64,000 nucleotides of DNA from Saccopteryx bilineata (taxonomy: Eukaryota; Chordata; Mammalia; Chiroptera; Emballonuridae), in the NCBI RefSeq assembly GCF_036850765.1, contig NC_089495.1, positions 115,777,033 through 115,841,032 on the forward strand, in the 5' to 3' direction. Each line of letters begins with the position of its first letter. Within the stretch, counting starts at the first letter, position 1. The position numbers were made by a program, and so were the translations under genes. Shown in pieces: positions 10,960-23,787 of the stretch. The notes beneath the pieces are model-generated. The model worked only from the letters and a program-made list of their open reading frames with translations, was not told the DNA's origin and made no database searches.

Positions 10960-12644
10960 AAGCAATAATCACCTTTTGAAAATGCCATAATCTTGTATAT
11001 ATTAAACCTCAAAGACTCCACTGAAAAACTATTAGAAACAATAAACAAACAGTAAAGTTGTAGTATTAAAGTCAATATACAAAAGTCTACTGCTTTCTTA
11101 TGGGCCAACAGTGACACTTCAGGAAATGTACTGAAAAATAAAAACCAATTCCTTTTTCAATTGCAACAGAAAAAATATCTGGGAATAAACTTAACAAAGG
11201 TTGTAAAGAACTTATATGCTGAAATCTGTAAAACATTTTGAAAGAAATTGAAAAAGATATAATGAAATGGAAAAATATTAAATGTCCATGAATTGGAAAA
11301 ATCAACATAGTTAAAATGGCCATATTACCCAAAATAATATATAAATTTTAGGCAATCTCTATTAAAAGCCTAGTGTCATTTTTTAAAAAAAGAAATAGAA
11401 CAAAAAATGATCAGATCTGTATGGAACCATTAAAAACCCTGAATAACCAAAGCAATCCTGAGAAAAAAGATTGAAAGCAAAGGTATCACACTGACTTAAA
11501 AGTATAGTACAAAATCACAATAATCAAAACAGCATGGTATTGGCAGAAAAACAGACATATAGACCAATGGAATGGAATCAAGAGCCCAGAAATAAAACCA
11601 CAGATTATGGACAAATAATCTCTGACAAAAAAGCCAAAAACACACAATAGAGAAAAGAGAACCTCTTCAATTAATGGTGCTTGGGAAATTGGAAAGCCAC
11701 TTGCAAAAAAAGTGAAACTTGACTACAGTTTGTCCCCCTGCACATAAAAATAATTCAAAATGGATCAAAGATCAAAAAAATAAACCACATCACAGAAAGC
11801 ATAGGCACTAACCTTATGAACGTTGGCCATAGAGAACATTTTGTGAATTTGACCCCAAAGGCAAAGGAAGTAACGGTCAAAATAAATGAATGGAACTATA
11901 TTAAACTAAAAAGCTTTTGCTCAGTGATAGAAACCAACAACAAAACAAAAAGTCAGCCAATCAAATGGGAGATGGTTTTCACAAACAACAGCTCCAATAA
12001 CTGGTAAATATCCAAAATATTTAAAGAACTCACAAAGCTCAGAAACAAACAAGCAAACAATCCCATTAAAAATGGGGAGAGGACCTGAACTGACACTCTC
12101 CCAAGAAGACATATAAATGGCCAACAGATATAGAAAACAATGTTCATCTTTGTTACCTACTAGAGAACTGCAAGTTGAAATTACAATGAGTTACCACCTC
12201 ACACATGTTAGACTGGCTATTATCAAAAAGACAGGTAATAACAAGTGTTAGAGAGGCTGTGGAGAAAAAGGTATCTTCATTCACTATTAGTGGTAATGTA
12301 AACTGGTACAATCATTATGCAAGAAATTATAATGGTTCCTCAAAAAATTAAAAATTAAAATTAAGAAAAATTAAGACCCAGCAATCCCTCTACAAGGTAT
12401 CTACCCAGATAACTCAAAAATATTGGTACACAAAGACACATGTACCCCCATGTTCATTGCATCATTATTCACAGTGGCCAAGATGTGGAAACAACTAAAA
12501 CAACTAAAGTGTCCCTTGATAGAAGATTGAACAAAGAATATATGGTACATGTATACAGTGAAATACTACTCAGTCATAGGAAATGATGACATATTGCCAT
12601 TTACAATTTACAATATGAATGAAACTTGAGTAAAATAAGTAAAT
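10960..12644 (+). mobile_element. Older L1 ORF2 C-terminal half, sense (left part of a split element)
   Basis: It reads as ORF2 from just downstream of the reverse transcriptase FADD box ('cctcaaagactccactgaaaaactattagaaacaat' at about 11006) through the C-terminal domain. A surviving stretch at 11816-12007 encodes EHFVNLTPKAKEVTVKINEW, close to the same part of the younger L1 ([20 protein letters not shown]). Stops and frameshifts are frequent. The element is interrupted at 12644 by the younger L1 and resumes after 20722. Confidence 0.88.
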
Positions 12645-12659
12645 AAGAAAAAGCTAGGA

Positions 12660-14908
12660 GTGACATCAGAGAAATGGTGCTGTGAGGAGCGTGACAGACA
12701 AATCTCCCCAAAATTTCAACAAGTTCATCAACCAGAGACAGAAAAATCTATCCTTGGAGCATATGGAAGTTCCACACACTGAAGGTGAAGGTAGGGTCGA
12801 GTGAAAAATTGACTAAATATATAATCAACCCTGAAGGACATAAGTCGGACAAAGAAACACTGCCTTCCTCACTAACCTGAGCAAGGGCTGCTTTCACTTG
12901 GAACTGAGAGTTGGGGGGAGCTGAGGGTGTGGAGGAGGCTGGGCTGCAGCATGGACCTTCATTCAAGCCGAGGAAAGAGTGTGCCTGTGGTGGGTCAGCC
13001 CACGCGTGAAGCCCCTCCCCCCCTGTGCGTGCTGTGAACAGCCGCCCATGCCACAAGCAACAGCTGCCAGTGGCGCGGGGAGTGCACCAAAGCTTAACTT
13101 CCCTACAGCCCGAGCTTCTCTGGGTGGGTGGGGCACCTCACCCAGCCATTCAAGCTAACAATCAAGCATGGGGGAGGGGCACACAGGCAGCTTGCTGTCC
13201 TTTCTGTAGCAGATCGGCATATCCAATTGCTGAAATTAGCTTAACCCACAGTTTGCTCACCTCACAGCTGATCTACGTGGCTCTAATTGACAAGATCTCT
13301 CTCAGTTCAGGTATCTAAGACAAGAGGTGTGATATTTTTTAGTGCCTCTTGCTAAAGGGTGGGGGCAACTTCTGATTGGCAGAGCTTTCATACTCAGGGA
13401 TATACACTAAAAAGAGGGACTTGACAGATATTAAGACCTTCTATATTACAGGCAGCGACTAGGGCATCTTCTTCCCAGCCAAAACAGGTTACAAAGTGCA
13501 AAAAGCCTGGGGAGAGTGGTCCCACAGAGTGCTTGGCATACTGAACAGGCTTGGAGGCTCATAGAAAGTCACCTTGAGAGCAATTGACTCCCAGCCCTGT
13601 CTGATTACACTGGCGGCCCTGACTGCCAGAGCCTTACCTAGAGCCCTGCATTGAGTATAGATAGAGTGAGGATTTGCCAGCTCTTTGAGCCTCTTACTCC
13701 CCAGGCAGAGGTGGCAGCAGCCTCATAGCTGGATCAACAGGCTGCTAATTCAGGAAGGAGAGACTAGGAGAGAGGTTCCGGGAAAACGAACTCTCTCACT
13801 GTCAGAGTCTGCAAACGCTAACAAGCCTTGACTACCAATGAGACTGAAGCCAAATATATGACATTGCCGTAGAGTCTCATCAACTGCAAATCCCTACCTA
13901 AGTGTGCCACAGGGGCAGAGCCTGGGGTACAGAATCACCGATCAGGAAGAGGGAGAGGAAAGAAAAAGGAAGAAGAAGTTAACCTCTCAAAATCAAGAAA
14001 ATCCACAGACTTTATAACTTGTTCCACTATTTTTTTGTTTATTTCATCTTCTTGCCTATATTATTATTATTTCTATTTCCTCCACCTTGGTCCTTTTATT
14101 CGGTGCTCATCTTATTCTTTCCTTTCCTTGAACTACACTACCCATAAGTGTTACATTTTATTTCTTTTCTTCTTCCTTACTCTCCATAAAAGTTACACTC
14201 CAAAACCCTTAACTCTCTTTCTCTTTTTGTGTTTTTTCTTTTTTCTTCCTTTCCTTTTCCCCTTTTTCTTATTTCTCCCTTTCTATTAGTTTCTTCTTTT
14301 CTTTTACTTTTCCTCTCATTCAATCCTCATTCACAAATTATTTAATTTGGGACTCAAGTTTTTTTTGTGTGTGTGGCATTTTGGGTGCTTTTTACTTTGC
14401 TTTTTAACTCATTAGCATTCCTCCCAACCCAGGATCTCCATTCTATTTAGTCTTTATTCCACTTATTACAATAGTTATTTTTTTTCTTTTTCCTGTTTCC
14501 CTCCTATCCCTCTGATTATATCTCTTAGTCAACCATCACTTACAAGCAAATCATTTTATACTTGACCCAAATTTTTCCTTTTTTGCATTTTGTGGGTCCC
14601 TACTTCCCTTTTTGACCCTTGAACACTTCCCTCCAACTCAGGCCCTCCGTTATAGGCAGTTTTTGATCCATTTAGCATAATATAATTCACAGTTCATCAC
14701 AATATTTTCCTAAGGAGGAAGAGAGAAGAGGGAAAGAGAAGAAAGAAAAGGAGGAGAAATGATAAATTATTATTGTTTTTTTGTGGGTTTTTTCCAAAAA
14801 TTTTTCCCATTTTTTATTTTTATTTTATATTTATTTTTATTTTTTTACTTTTTTTACTTTTTATTCTTTATTAATTCTCATTAGTGCAATTAACAAGACC
14901 ACCCCCAG
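12660..14908 (+). promoter_or_regulatory. L1 5' UTR (internal promoter region)
   Basis: About 2.2 kb precedes ORF1. The first part (12660-14000) is of mixed composition with GC-rich patches near 12900-13150. The second part (14030-14890) is strikingly T- and pyrimidine-rich, with a purine-rich patch at 14715-14760. L1 5' UTRs normally hold the internal RNA polymerase II promoter. That role is inferred from position, and I see no individual factor site that I would assert. Confidence 0.6.
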
Positions 14909-16364
14909 ATGCCATTAAGAAAAAGAAAATCGAATATCATGGATACAAAAGATAGAGAAGTAAAACAGATAGATGTGAGCCCTGGCCGGTTGGCTCAGCG
15001 GTAGAGCGTAGGCCTAGCGTGCGGAGGACCCGGGTTCGATTCCCGGCCAGGGCACACAGGAGAAGCGCCTATTTGCTTCTCCACCCCTCCGCCGTGCTTT
15101 CCTCTCTGTCTCTCTCTTCCCCTCCTGCAGCCAAGGCTCCATTGGAGCAAAGATGGCCTGGGCGCTGGGGATGGCTCTGTGGCCTCTGCCTCAGGCACTA
15201 GAGTGGCTCTGGTCGCAACATGTCGATGCCCAGGATGGGCAGAGCATCGCCCCCTGGTGGGCAGAGCATCACCCCTGGTGGGCGTGCCGGGTGGATCCCG
15301 GTCGGGCGCATGCGGGAGTCTGTCTGACTGTCTCTCCCCGTTTCCAGCTTCAGAAAAATGAAAAAAAAAAACACAAAAAAAACAGATAGATGTGGAAAAA
15401 TCTATGGAGAAAAAATTTAATATATTGGAAAACTTGGAGGTAAATGACAGAGAATTTAAAATAGAAATCCTAAAAATACTCAGAGATATACAAGAAAACA
15501 CAGAAAGGCAATTTAGGGAGCTCAGAAAACAACTCAATGATCACAAAGAATATATTACCAAGGAAATTGAAACTATAAAAACAAATCAAACAGAGATGAA
15601 AAACTCAATTCATGAACTGAAAAAGGAGGTAACAAGCTTAGCTAATAGAACAGGCCAGATAGAAGGTAGGATTATTGACATAGAAGACAAGCAACTTGAG
15701 GCACAACAGAGAGAAGAAGAGAGAGACTCAAAAATTAAAAAAAAAAATGAGAAAGCCCTACAGGAATTGTCTGACTCAATCAAAAAGAATAACATAAAAA
15801 TAATAGGCATATCAGAGGGAGAAGAGAGAGAAAATGAAATGGAGAATATATTCAAACAAATAATAGATGAGAACTTCCCAAGCCTCTGGAAAGAACTAAA
15901 GCCTCAAATTCAAGAAGCAAACAGAACACTGAGTTTCTTAACCCCAACAAACCTACTCCAAGGCACATCATAATGAAAATGGCACAAACCAACGACAAAG
16001 AAAAAATTCTCAAGGCATCCAGGGAAAAGAAGAATACAACATATAAAGGAGGCCTATTAGATTACCATCAGATTTTTCAGCAGAAACTCTACAAGCTAGA
16101 AGAGAGTGGACCCCAATATTTAAAGCCCTGAAAGAGAGGACCTTTCAGCCAAGAATACTATATCCATCAAAGCTATCCTTCAAGTACAAAGTAGAAATAA
16201 AAACATTCACAAAAACAGAAAAGATGAGGGAATTTATCATCAGACCACCCCCACTTCAGGAAATACTAAAGAAAGTTTTCCAAACAGATTCAAAGAACAA
16301 AAGAAAACAAAACCACAAGCAAAAGCTTCACCAAGAACACAATAAAACCAAATTTAAACTGTGA
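14909..16364 (+). pseudogene. L1 ORF1 (RNA-binding chaperone), broken
   Basis: ORF1p is the trimeric nucleic-acid chaperone of the L1 particle. The natural start appears to be ATG at 14909 (MPLRKRKSNIMDTKD...). After about 22 codons the frame is cut by a SINE (14979-15378) and resumes with EKSMEKKFNILENLEV near 15395. The next 190 residues are charged and heptad-like (IQENTERQFRELRKQLNDHK, then TEMKNSIHELKKE), fitting the coiled-coil domain. Around 15900-15970 the frame shifts. The RRM and C-terminal part continues in other frames (KERTFQPRILYPSKLSFKYK around 16130-16190; a stop near 16362). At least two frameshifts plus the SINE exclude function. Confidence 0.85.
14979..15378 (+). mobile_element. 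Rhin-1-type SINE inside L1 ORF1
   Basis: A full-length plus-strand copy with the tRNA-like head at 14979, A and B boxes (TGGCTCAGCGG; GGTTCGATTCC), a CT-rich body and an A-rich tail. The direct repeat AAAACAGATAGATGTG occurs at the left boundary (14962-14977) and at 15379-15394. The same L1 codons occur on both sides, which proves insertion into an already present ORF1. Confidence 0.95.
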
Positions 16365-16644
16365 CAACAGAAGCAATAAAAAGGGGAGAGGACAGAGATT
16401 AACAGTAGAAAAAAAAGATGAAGTGCAGAAACACTCATAAGATAGGGTACTACAATGAATATGGTAGGTACACTTTTCATTACTTAATGGTAATCACACT
16501 TGAAAAAAACCACCATAGAAGCACATGACTTTAAAAAGGTAGCAACAGAGGAAAGAAGTATGGAATACAAACAAACAAAAATGATAGAAAAACAAAATAG
16601 AAGAATCAAACAAGATACAAAACTAACAGAAAGCAATTTATAAA
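16365..16644 (+). other. L1 inter-ORF spacer
   Basis: About 280 A-rich bases between the ORF1 stop and the ORF2 start of the younger L1. No independent feature is visible. Confidence 0.6.
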
Positions 16645-19600
16645 ATGGCAATAGAAAACCCACAAGTGTCAATAATTACACTAAATGTAAATGGATTAAA
16701 CTCACCAAAAAAAGACACAGAGTAGCAGAATGGATTAAAAAAGAAAATCCAACTGTATGCTGCCTACAAGAAACACATCTAAGCAACAAGGATAAAATCA
16801 AATTCAAAGTGAAAGGCTAGAAAACAATACTATAAGCAATTAACATCCAAAAAAAGCAGGTGTTGCAATACTCATGTTGAACAATGCTGACTACAAGATA
16901 GAAAAAGTACTCAGTACAAAAATGGTCATTTCATAATGATTAAGGGGACACTGAATCAAGAAGACATAACACTTCTTAATATATATGCAACAAACTAAGG
17001 AGCACCAAAATATATAAGACAGCTACTTATTGACCTAAAAACTGACAAAAATACAATCATACTTGGAGACCTCAATACACCGCTGACAACTCTAGATCAG
17101 ACATCCAAACAGAGAATCAATAAAGATATATTGGCCTTAAATGAAACACTAGAGCACCTGGATATGATAGACATCTACAGGACACTTCATCCCAAAGCAA
17201 CAGAGTATACATTTTTTTCTAGTGTACATTGAACATTCTCAAGAATTGACCATATGTTGGGCCACAAAAATAACATCAGCAAATTCAGAAAAATTGAAAT
17301 TGTACCAAGCATATTTTCTGATCATAAAGACTTGAAACTAGAATTCAACTGCAAAAAAAGAGGGAAAAATACCCACAAAAATGTGGAAACTAAACAACAT
17401 ACTTTTAAAAAATGAATGGGTCAAAGAAGAAATAAACGTAGGGATCAAAAGATATATACAGACAAATGAAAATGACAATACGACATATCAGAATCTCTGG
17501 GATGCACCAAAAGCAGCAATACGAGGGACATTCATATCACTTCAAGCATATATGAACAAACAAGACAAAGCCCAAGTAAACCACTTAACTTCATACCTTA
17601 AGGAACTAGAAAAAGAAGAACAAAGACAACCCAAAACCAGCTGAAGAAAGGAAATAATAAAAATCAGAGCAGAAATAAATGAAATAGAGAACAGAAAAAC
17701 TATAGAAAACATTAATAAAACAAGAAGCTGGTTCTTTGAAAAGATCAACAAAATTGACAAACCCTTGGCAAGACTCACCAAGGAAAAAAGAGAAAGGACT
17801 CATATAAACAAAATCCAAAATGAAAGAGGAGAAATCACCATAGACATCATAGATATACAAAGAATTATTGTAGAATACTATGAAAAACTATATGCCACCA
17901 AATTCAATAATCTAGAAGAAATGGATAAATTCCTAGAACAATACAACCTTCCTAGACTGAGTCATGAAGAAGCAGAAAGCCTCAACAGACCAATTAGCAG
18001 GGAGGAAATAGAAAAACTATTAAAAACCTCCACAAAAATAAAAGTCCAGGCCCAGACAGTTATACTAGTGAATTCTATCAAACATTCAAAGAAGATTTGG
18101 TTCCTATTCTACTCAAAGTCTTCCAAAAAATTGAAGAAGAAGCAATACTTCCAAACACATTTTATGAGGCCAAAATAACCCACATACTGAAACCTGGCAA
18201 GGATGGCACAAAAAAAGAAAACTACAGACCAATATCTCTAATGAATACAGATGCTTAAATACTAAACAAAATACTGGCAAATCGAATACAACAACATATT
18301 TAAAAAAATACATCATGATCAAGCGGGATTCATCCCAAAATCTCAAGGATGGTTCAACACACGTAAAACGGTTAACGTAATACACCATATCAACAAAACA
18401 AAGAACAAAAACCACATGATCTTATCAATAGATGCAGAAAAGGCATTCGATAAAATACAACACAACTTTATGTTTAAGACACTCAACAAAATGGGTATAG
18501 AAGGAAAGTATCTCAACATGATAAAAACCATATATGATAAACCATCAGCCAACATTATATTAAATGGCATAAAACTGAGGACTTTCCCCCTTAAGTCAGG
18601 AAAAAAACAGGGTTGTCCACTCTCTCTACTATTATTTAACGTGGTGCTAGAAGTTCTGGCCAGAGCAATCAGACAAGAGAAAGAAGTAAAAGGCATCCAT
18701 ATCTGAAAAGAAGAAGTAAAGGTATCACTTTTTGCAGATGATATGATCCTATATGTCGAAAACCCCAAAGACTCCACAAAAAGATTACTAGAAACAATAA
18801 ATCAATACAGTAAGGTTGCAGGATACAAAACTAACATACAAAAGTCCATAGCCTTTCTATACGCCAACAATGAAATATTAGAAAACAAACTCAAAAAAAT
18901 AATCCCCTTCACGATTGCAACAAAAAAAATAAAATACCTAGGAATAAACATAACAAAGAATGTAAAAGACCTATATAATGAAAACTACAAAGCATTGTTA
19001 AGGGAAATCGAAAAAGATACACTGAGATGGAAAAATATTCCTTGTTCTTGGATAGGAAGAATAAATATAATCAAAATGGCCATATTACCAAAAGCAATTT
19101 ATAAATTTAATGCAATTCCCATCAAAATTCCTATGACATTCTTTAAAGAAATGGAACAAAAAATCATCAGATTTATATGGAAATATAAAAAACCCCGAAT
19201 AGCCACGGCAATCCTAAGGAAAAAGAATGAAGCTGGCGGCATTACAATACATGACTTCAAACTATATTATAAGGCCACAACAATCAAAACAGCAAGGTAT
19301 TGGCAGAAAAATAGACACTCAGACTAATGGAACAGAATAGAAAGTCCAGAAATAAAACCACTTATATATGGTCAAATAATTTTTGATAAAGGGGCCAACA
19401 ACACACAATGGAGAAAAAAAAGCCTCTTCAACAAATGGTGCTGGGAAAACTGGAAAGTCACATGCAAAAGAATGAAACTCCACTACAGCTTGTCCCCTTG
19501 TACTAAATTAATTCAAAATGGATCAAAGACCTAAGTATAAGACCTGAAACAATAAAGTACATAGAAGAAGACATAGATACTAAACTCGTGGACCTCGGTT

Positions 19601-20455
19601 TTAAAGAGCATTTTATGAATTTGACTCCAAAGGCAAGAGAAGTGAAGGCAAAGATAAATGAATGGGACTACATCAGACTAAATAGTTTTTGCTTAGCAAG
19701 AGAAACTGCCAACAAAATAAACAGACAGCCAACTAAATGGGAAATGATATTTTTAAACAACAGCTCAGATTACGGCCTAATATCCAAAATATACAAAGAA
19801 CTCATAAAGCTCAACAACAAACAAACAAACCAATAAAAAAATGGGAAGAGAACATGAACAGACACTTCTCCCAGGAAGAAATACAAATGGCCAACAGATA
19901 TATGAAAAGATGCTCCTCTTCATTAGTTATTAGAGAAATGCAAATCAAAACTACAATGAGATACCACCTCACACCTGTTAGATTAGCTATTATCAACAAG
20001 ACAGGTAATAGCAAGTGTTGGAGAGGCTGTGGAAAAAAGTAACCCTCATTCACTGTTGGTGGAAATGTAAAGTAGTACAACCATTATGGAAGAAAGTATA
20101 GTGGTTTCTCAAAAAACTGAAAATAGAACTACCTTATGACCCAGCAATTCCTCTACTGGGTATATACCCCCAAAACTCGGAAACATTGATACATAAAGAT
20201 ACATGCAGCCCCATGTTCATTGCAGCATTGTTCACAGTGGCCAAGACATGGAAACAACCAAAAAACCCTTCAATAGAAGACTGGATAAAGAAGATGTGGC
20301 ACATATACACTATGGAATACTACTCAGCCATAAGAAATGATGACATCGGATCATTTACAACAAAATGGTGGGATCTTGATAACATTATATGGAGTGAAAT
20401 AAGTAAATCAGAAAAAACCAAGAACTACATGATTCCATACATTGGTGGGACATAA
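16645..20455 (+). pseudogene. L1 ORF2 (endonuclease and reverse transcriptase), broken
   Basis: ORF2p nicks target DNA and reverse-transcribes L1 and SINE RNA. The start is ATG at 16645 (MAIENPQVSIITLNVNGLNS). Endonuclease motifs survive in pieces: CCLQETHL near 16758, GDLNTPL near 17065 and SDH near 17318. The reverse transcriptase shows [15 protein letters not shown] at about 18426 and the catalytic FADDM box near 18730. A long C-terminal stretch follows (18743-19327), then the CWRGCG segment near 20020 and the end IGGT-stop at 20455. Stops or frameshifts occur after about 25 codons, in the endonuclease, before the FADD box and at the CWRGCG segment, so the frame is split into at least eight pieces. 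Length and order match a normal L1 ORF2. Confidence 0.9.
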
Positions 20456-20722
20456 AATCGAGACTAAGAGACATGGACAAGAGTGTGGTGGTTACTGGGG
20501 GTGGGGAGAGGGGGGGTGTGGGAGGAAGGAGGGAGAGGGGAAGGGGGAGTGGGAGAGTCACAAAGAATACTAGATAAAGGGTGACGGAGGACAATCTGAC
20601 TTTGGGTGATGGGTATGCAACATAATTGAATGACAAGATAACCTGGACATGTTTTCTTTGAATATATGTACCCTGATTTATTGATGTCACCCCATTAACA
20701 TTAATAAAAATTTATTTATAAA
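20456..20722 (+). other. L1 3' UTR with G-rich tract
   Basis: It follows the ORF2 stop. Positions 20495-20555 are almost entirely purine with many G runs (GGGGGTGGGGAGAGGGGGGG and later runs), the conserved G-rich 3' UTR tract that can form quadruplexes in mammalian L1s. It ends with 'ccctgatttattgatgtcaccccattaac' and an A-rich tail. Confidence 0.8.
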
Positions 20723-20737
20723 AAGAAAAAGCTAAGA

Positions 20738-20980
20738 ACTATATGATTTCACACATAGGTGGAAATAAAACAGACTCATGGACAAAGATAAAAGTGCAGT
20801 GGTTAGTAGGGGAAGGGGAGTAAAGAGGGACAAATATGTGGTTACAGAAAATGATTGGACTTTGGGTGATGGGCACACAACACAATCAACAATTCAAAGG
20901 CTATCAAAATGTTTACCTGAAATCTATGTACTTACTGATCAATGTCATTCTATTAAATTTAACTTCTAAATTAAAAAAAA
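20738..20980 (+). mobile_element. Right part of the older split L1 (ORF2 end, 3' UTR, tail)
   Basis: It continues the element that stops at 12644: 'atatgatttcacacataggtgg', then a 3' UTR with 'ttgggtgatgggcacacaacacaatc' and 'tcaatgtcattctattaaattta', ending in an A-rich tail near 20978. The same 3' UTR type appears at 36205-36545. Confidence 0.85.
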
Positions 20981-20989
20981 TTATATTGT

Positions 20990-21680
20990 GGGTTTAGTTT
21001 TCAGCAAATTTTACAATTATTTACTTGCTTTTTAAGTGTTTCTCTGGTTCAATTTCTTTCTCTCTCTCTTTCTCATCTTCTTACACATTCATTAGACTGA
21101 TATTATCTCACTTCACAGTTCATTGAATCTGTCCATTGTTTCCACTGTGCTGCTCTATTTTGGAGAGTTGCTATTCATCTTTATCTTCAAGTTCACTGAA
21201 CTTTTGTTTGAAGTATAACAAGCTATTAGTTGTTTCTAGAATATATTTTATTTTATATATTATAATTTCAATCTCTAGAAGTTCCATTTGAGCTTTTTGA
21301 AATCTTCAGTTTTTCTTATTATGTTTATGTTTTTCTTGCACCCTTAAGAATATTTAGGATATTGACAGTAGATGTGAAAACTCTGTCTGTTAATTATACC
21401 ATTTGCTTTGTTTATTGTTTTCTTTCTGATTGTAAGTTTTATTTTTCTCCTTTCTTTCATGACCAGTATTTTAGCATGCTAGCCATTTTGAAATTTAATT
21501 TGTTGCATGGTGAATTTTGTTGTATTTCTTTAAATAATATTACATTTTTGGCACACAGTAATTTTACTTACAAATTAGTTTAATCTTCTCAAGGTTTTCT
21601 TTTAAGCTTTGTTAGGATGTGTTCAGAGCACCCTTTATTCTAGTTATAGTCGAATCCAATGATTAAGATGATAACTCTCT
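20990..21680 (-). mobile_element. Possible HAL1/L1 relic, antisense
   Basis: The order 'aagttcactgaacttttg...', 'caatctctagaagttccatttgagctttt', 'aaaactctgtctgttaatt' and 'ccattttgaaatttaatttgttgcatggtgaatttt' resembles the antisense of old L1 or HAL1 sequence. The match is from memory and the copy is much decayed. Confidence 0.45.
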
Positions 21681-23779
21681 GAAGATTCTACCCAAAACCT
21701 TATGGAGGAGGGGGAAATATCTGTGTGAACTTGGTGAATTATTCAATCTATTATTTTTGAGGGTTGTTGTTTAATCTATTAGTTATCTGTCTGGTGCATG
21801 CACAAATAAGCTTTTGATCAGAGATTCGAGAACATTCCCTGCAGATATCTATAGTCTTTTCTGGTTACAGGTTTCTTCTCTTCAGTACTCTACCCCACAA
21901 ATTCTAACTTCTTAGCAATCTTGAGTTCCAAACACTTGTCTCAACACAGAAAGACCACTGGAATCTGTTTGATTTATTTCTCCTGATTGTGTCATATAAA
22001 CTTGATTGCAAGCTAAAATAATTGACTTTCTGTTCTCTCCATGAGCCCCCACTCTGTGCCAGACACTGCTTAATGAACTAAATATAGTAAACAAAACAAG
22101 AAAAATTTCCCAATTCTTACACACTGTAAGGTTTCACATGAAATTTACTGGAAAGATATTTCTAAGGATCTCAGAAAAACAAAATTTAGGAGATACACAG
22201 GAAATACAGAGAGTTGGGAAAATAAATAGGAGCCAAAGTCCTGCACAGGAACACTATGTGCTGCACATGCTACTGCGGCCGAGACGAGTAAGCACTCTAG
22301 CCATTTGTAAATTCTTGCGTCACTGGCTCACGTTTTGAAGTTTTAGAAGAAATAATCATATTGGTAGTCTAAGTCAAGGCTTATCCCCTGAGTCCTCAAA
22401 TTCAAGGGAAAGATCAGGTCCCCTTAATTTCAGCAGGAGAAGTGAGGCAAGACCTTCACCAAGATGTCACACACTTGAGAATTCCTTAGGAGAGTTGATG
22501 TGATTGGGAAGGAAAGTAGTTAGTAATGAGCTGCTGGACAATCAAAAAACTACAAAATTTTAATCTGCTGCATACAACTGTCAGGACCCACAGAAGTGGT
22601 AGTAGTGATAAAAACAAAAGAAAATAGCTGAATTCAAGAGTTAGAGAAGGAAAAATAGGAGTCAGTACTCATTAGTGGAGACAAAATAAGCAGCAGGAAG
22701 GGGACAGCTGGGTTCTAAGCGACTCAGTGTCTGTTGCCAGGCTAACTGGAGCTTCTGCTGTCTTGTGGACAGCAATGGGTCTTGTTTCCATTGCCATGAG
22801 GACTGGACTTATGGCAGATATATTTTTCTCCACCTTTTTATTCCCCTATGCATTTACAATAAACCCATCATTAAACAAAGAGACCAGATCTCTGATATCT
22901 GGAAGAGCTGACCAAATTCTGCTCAGCTAAGTAATGAGGAAGTTATGTAAGGGCTGGGAAGTGCTAGAATTTCTCCAAATTGTATAGATTCCTTTGTCCT
23001 AGTGATTGAGGGATCCCATCCAGAATCTCACTTTGAACCTGGAAACCTGCCCTGCTTATACTGGGCTTTCTATACTAGGACTTCCTTTTAAGCAATAGGA
23101 CAGAAAATATCAATTGTTTCTACCTGTGACTCTTCAGCAGACATGAGTCACTCCAAATAAGTAACTAGGCTGGAAGTTCTTGCTCTGATATTTATAGAAA
23201 TTAAATATCTCACTTTTATTTTTTTTTCAAAATGAAGATGACTTTTGCTGTCTCAGAGGGCTAGACACAGTGCAAGTTCTCTCTAAAAAGTAAACTCTCC
23301 CCTTAAGGACAATCGGCTATAAGTCAGGAGTTGTAAAGTGGAGAGTACAATTAAAATCAATGACTATTTAGTTTCCTGCCAGGAGTAGCTCGTCTTGTTA
23401 ACAGAGGGTGCTTAGATGCCTGCAGTGTACCAAGAACACCCTAGGCTAGCTGGTTGCTCAGCTGGGGACACATTAATTGCTTTTATTAATGAGGAGAGCT
23501 CCCTTTTCCCCACTGATGTTCCTTGAACTTCCATCTCATGCTTGGCTGGTGAAGCATCACTGCTAGAAGCCAAAGTGTTGTTACAATATTCTCCTTTTAA
23601 TCAAAATCAGCAGAGCATTATTTTGAAGGAGGAAACAGGAAAATAAAAGTTAGGTTTGAATTCTTAATGGCTTTTTAAAATCATGAATATTTTAGAGTGT
23701 AAAATCAAGTTAATTACCTAATGAATTTAAAACCACTGCATGTCCTTCTTAAGTCCTAAATGTTAGTGCCAGGGTTATC
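21681..23779. other. Unassigned sequence
   Basis: About 2.1 kb with no gene or repeat I can name. Short open frames (for example 22727-22930) have no recognisable features. Confidence 0.4.
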
Positions 23780-23787
23780 CGCTAGAT

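Larger units (their letters stand above)
12660..20722 (+). mobile_element. Structurally full-length younger L1, inserted in the older L1
   Basis: A complete L1 layout on the plus strand: 5' UTR (12660-14908), ORF1 (14909-16364), a short inter-ORF spacer, ORF2 (16645-20455), a G-rich 3' UTR and an A-rich end. The flanking direct repeat AAGAAAAAGCTAGGA (12645-12659) and AAGAAAAAGCTAAGA (20723-20737) matches at 14 of 15 bases and marks insertion into the older L1. A Rhin-1-type SINE (14979-15378) later hit ORF1. Both ORFs have frameshifts and stops, so the copy is dead. Confidence 0.92.

Noticed and set aside
14035..14289. 84-codon frame rich in F, L and S
   Set aside because: It lies in the T-rich L1 5' UTR and is low complexity.
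14979..15050. tRNA gene suggested by A and B boxes at SINE heads (also at 7217, 7786, 46650, 50283)
   Set aside because: These are the tRNA-like heads of SINEs, followed by SINE bodies and tails and flanked by target duplications. The cloverleaf is not maintained as a functional tRNA.
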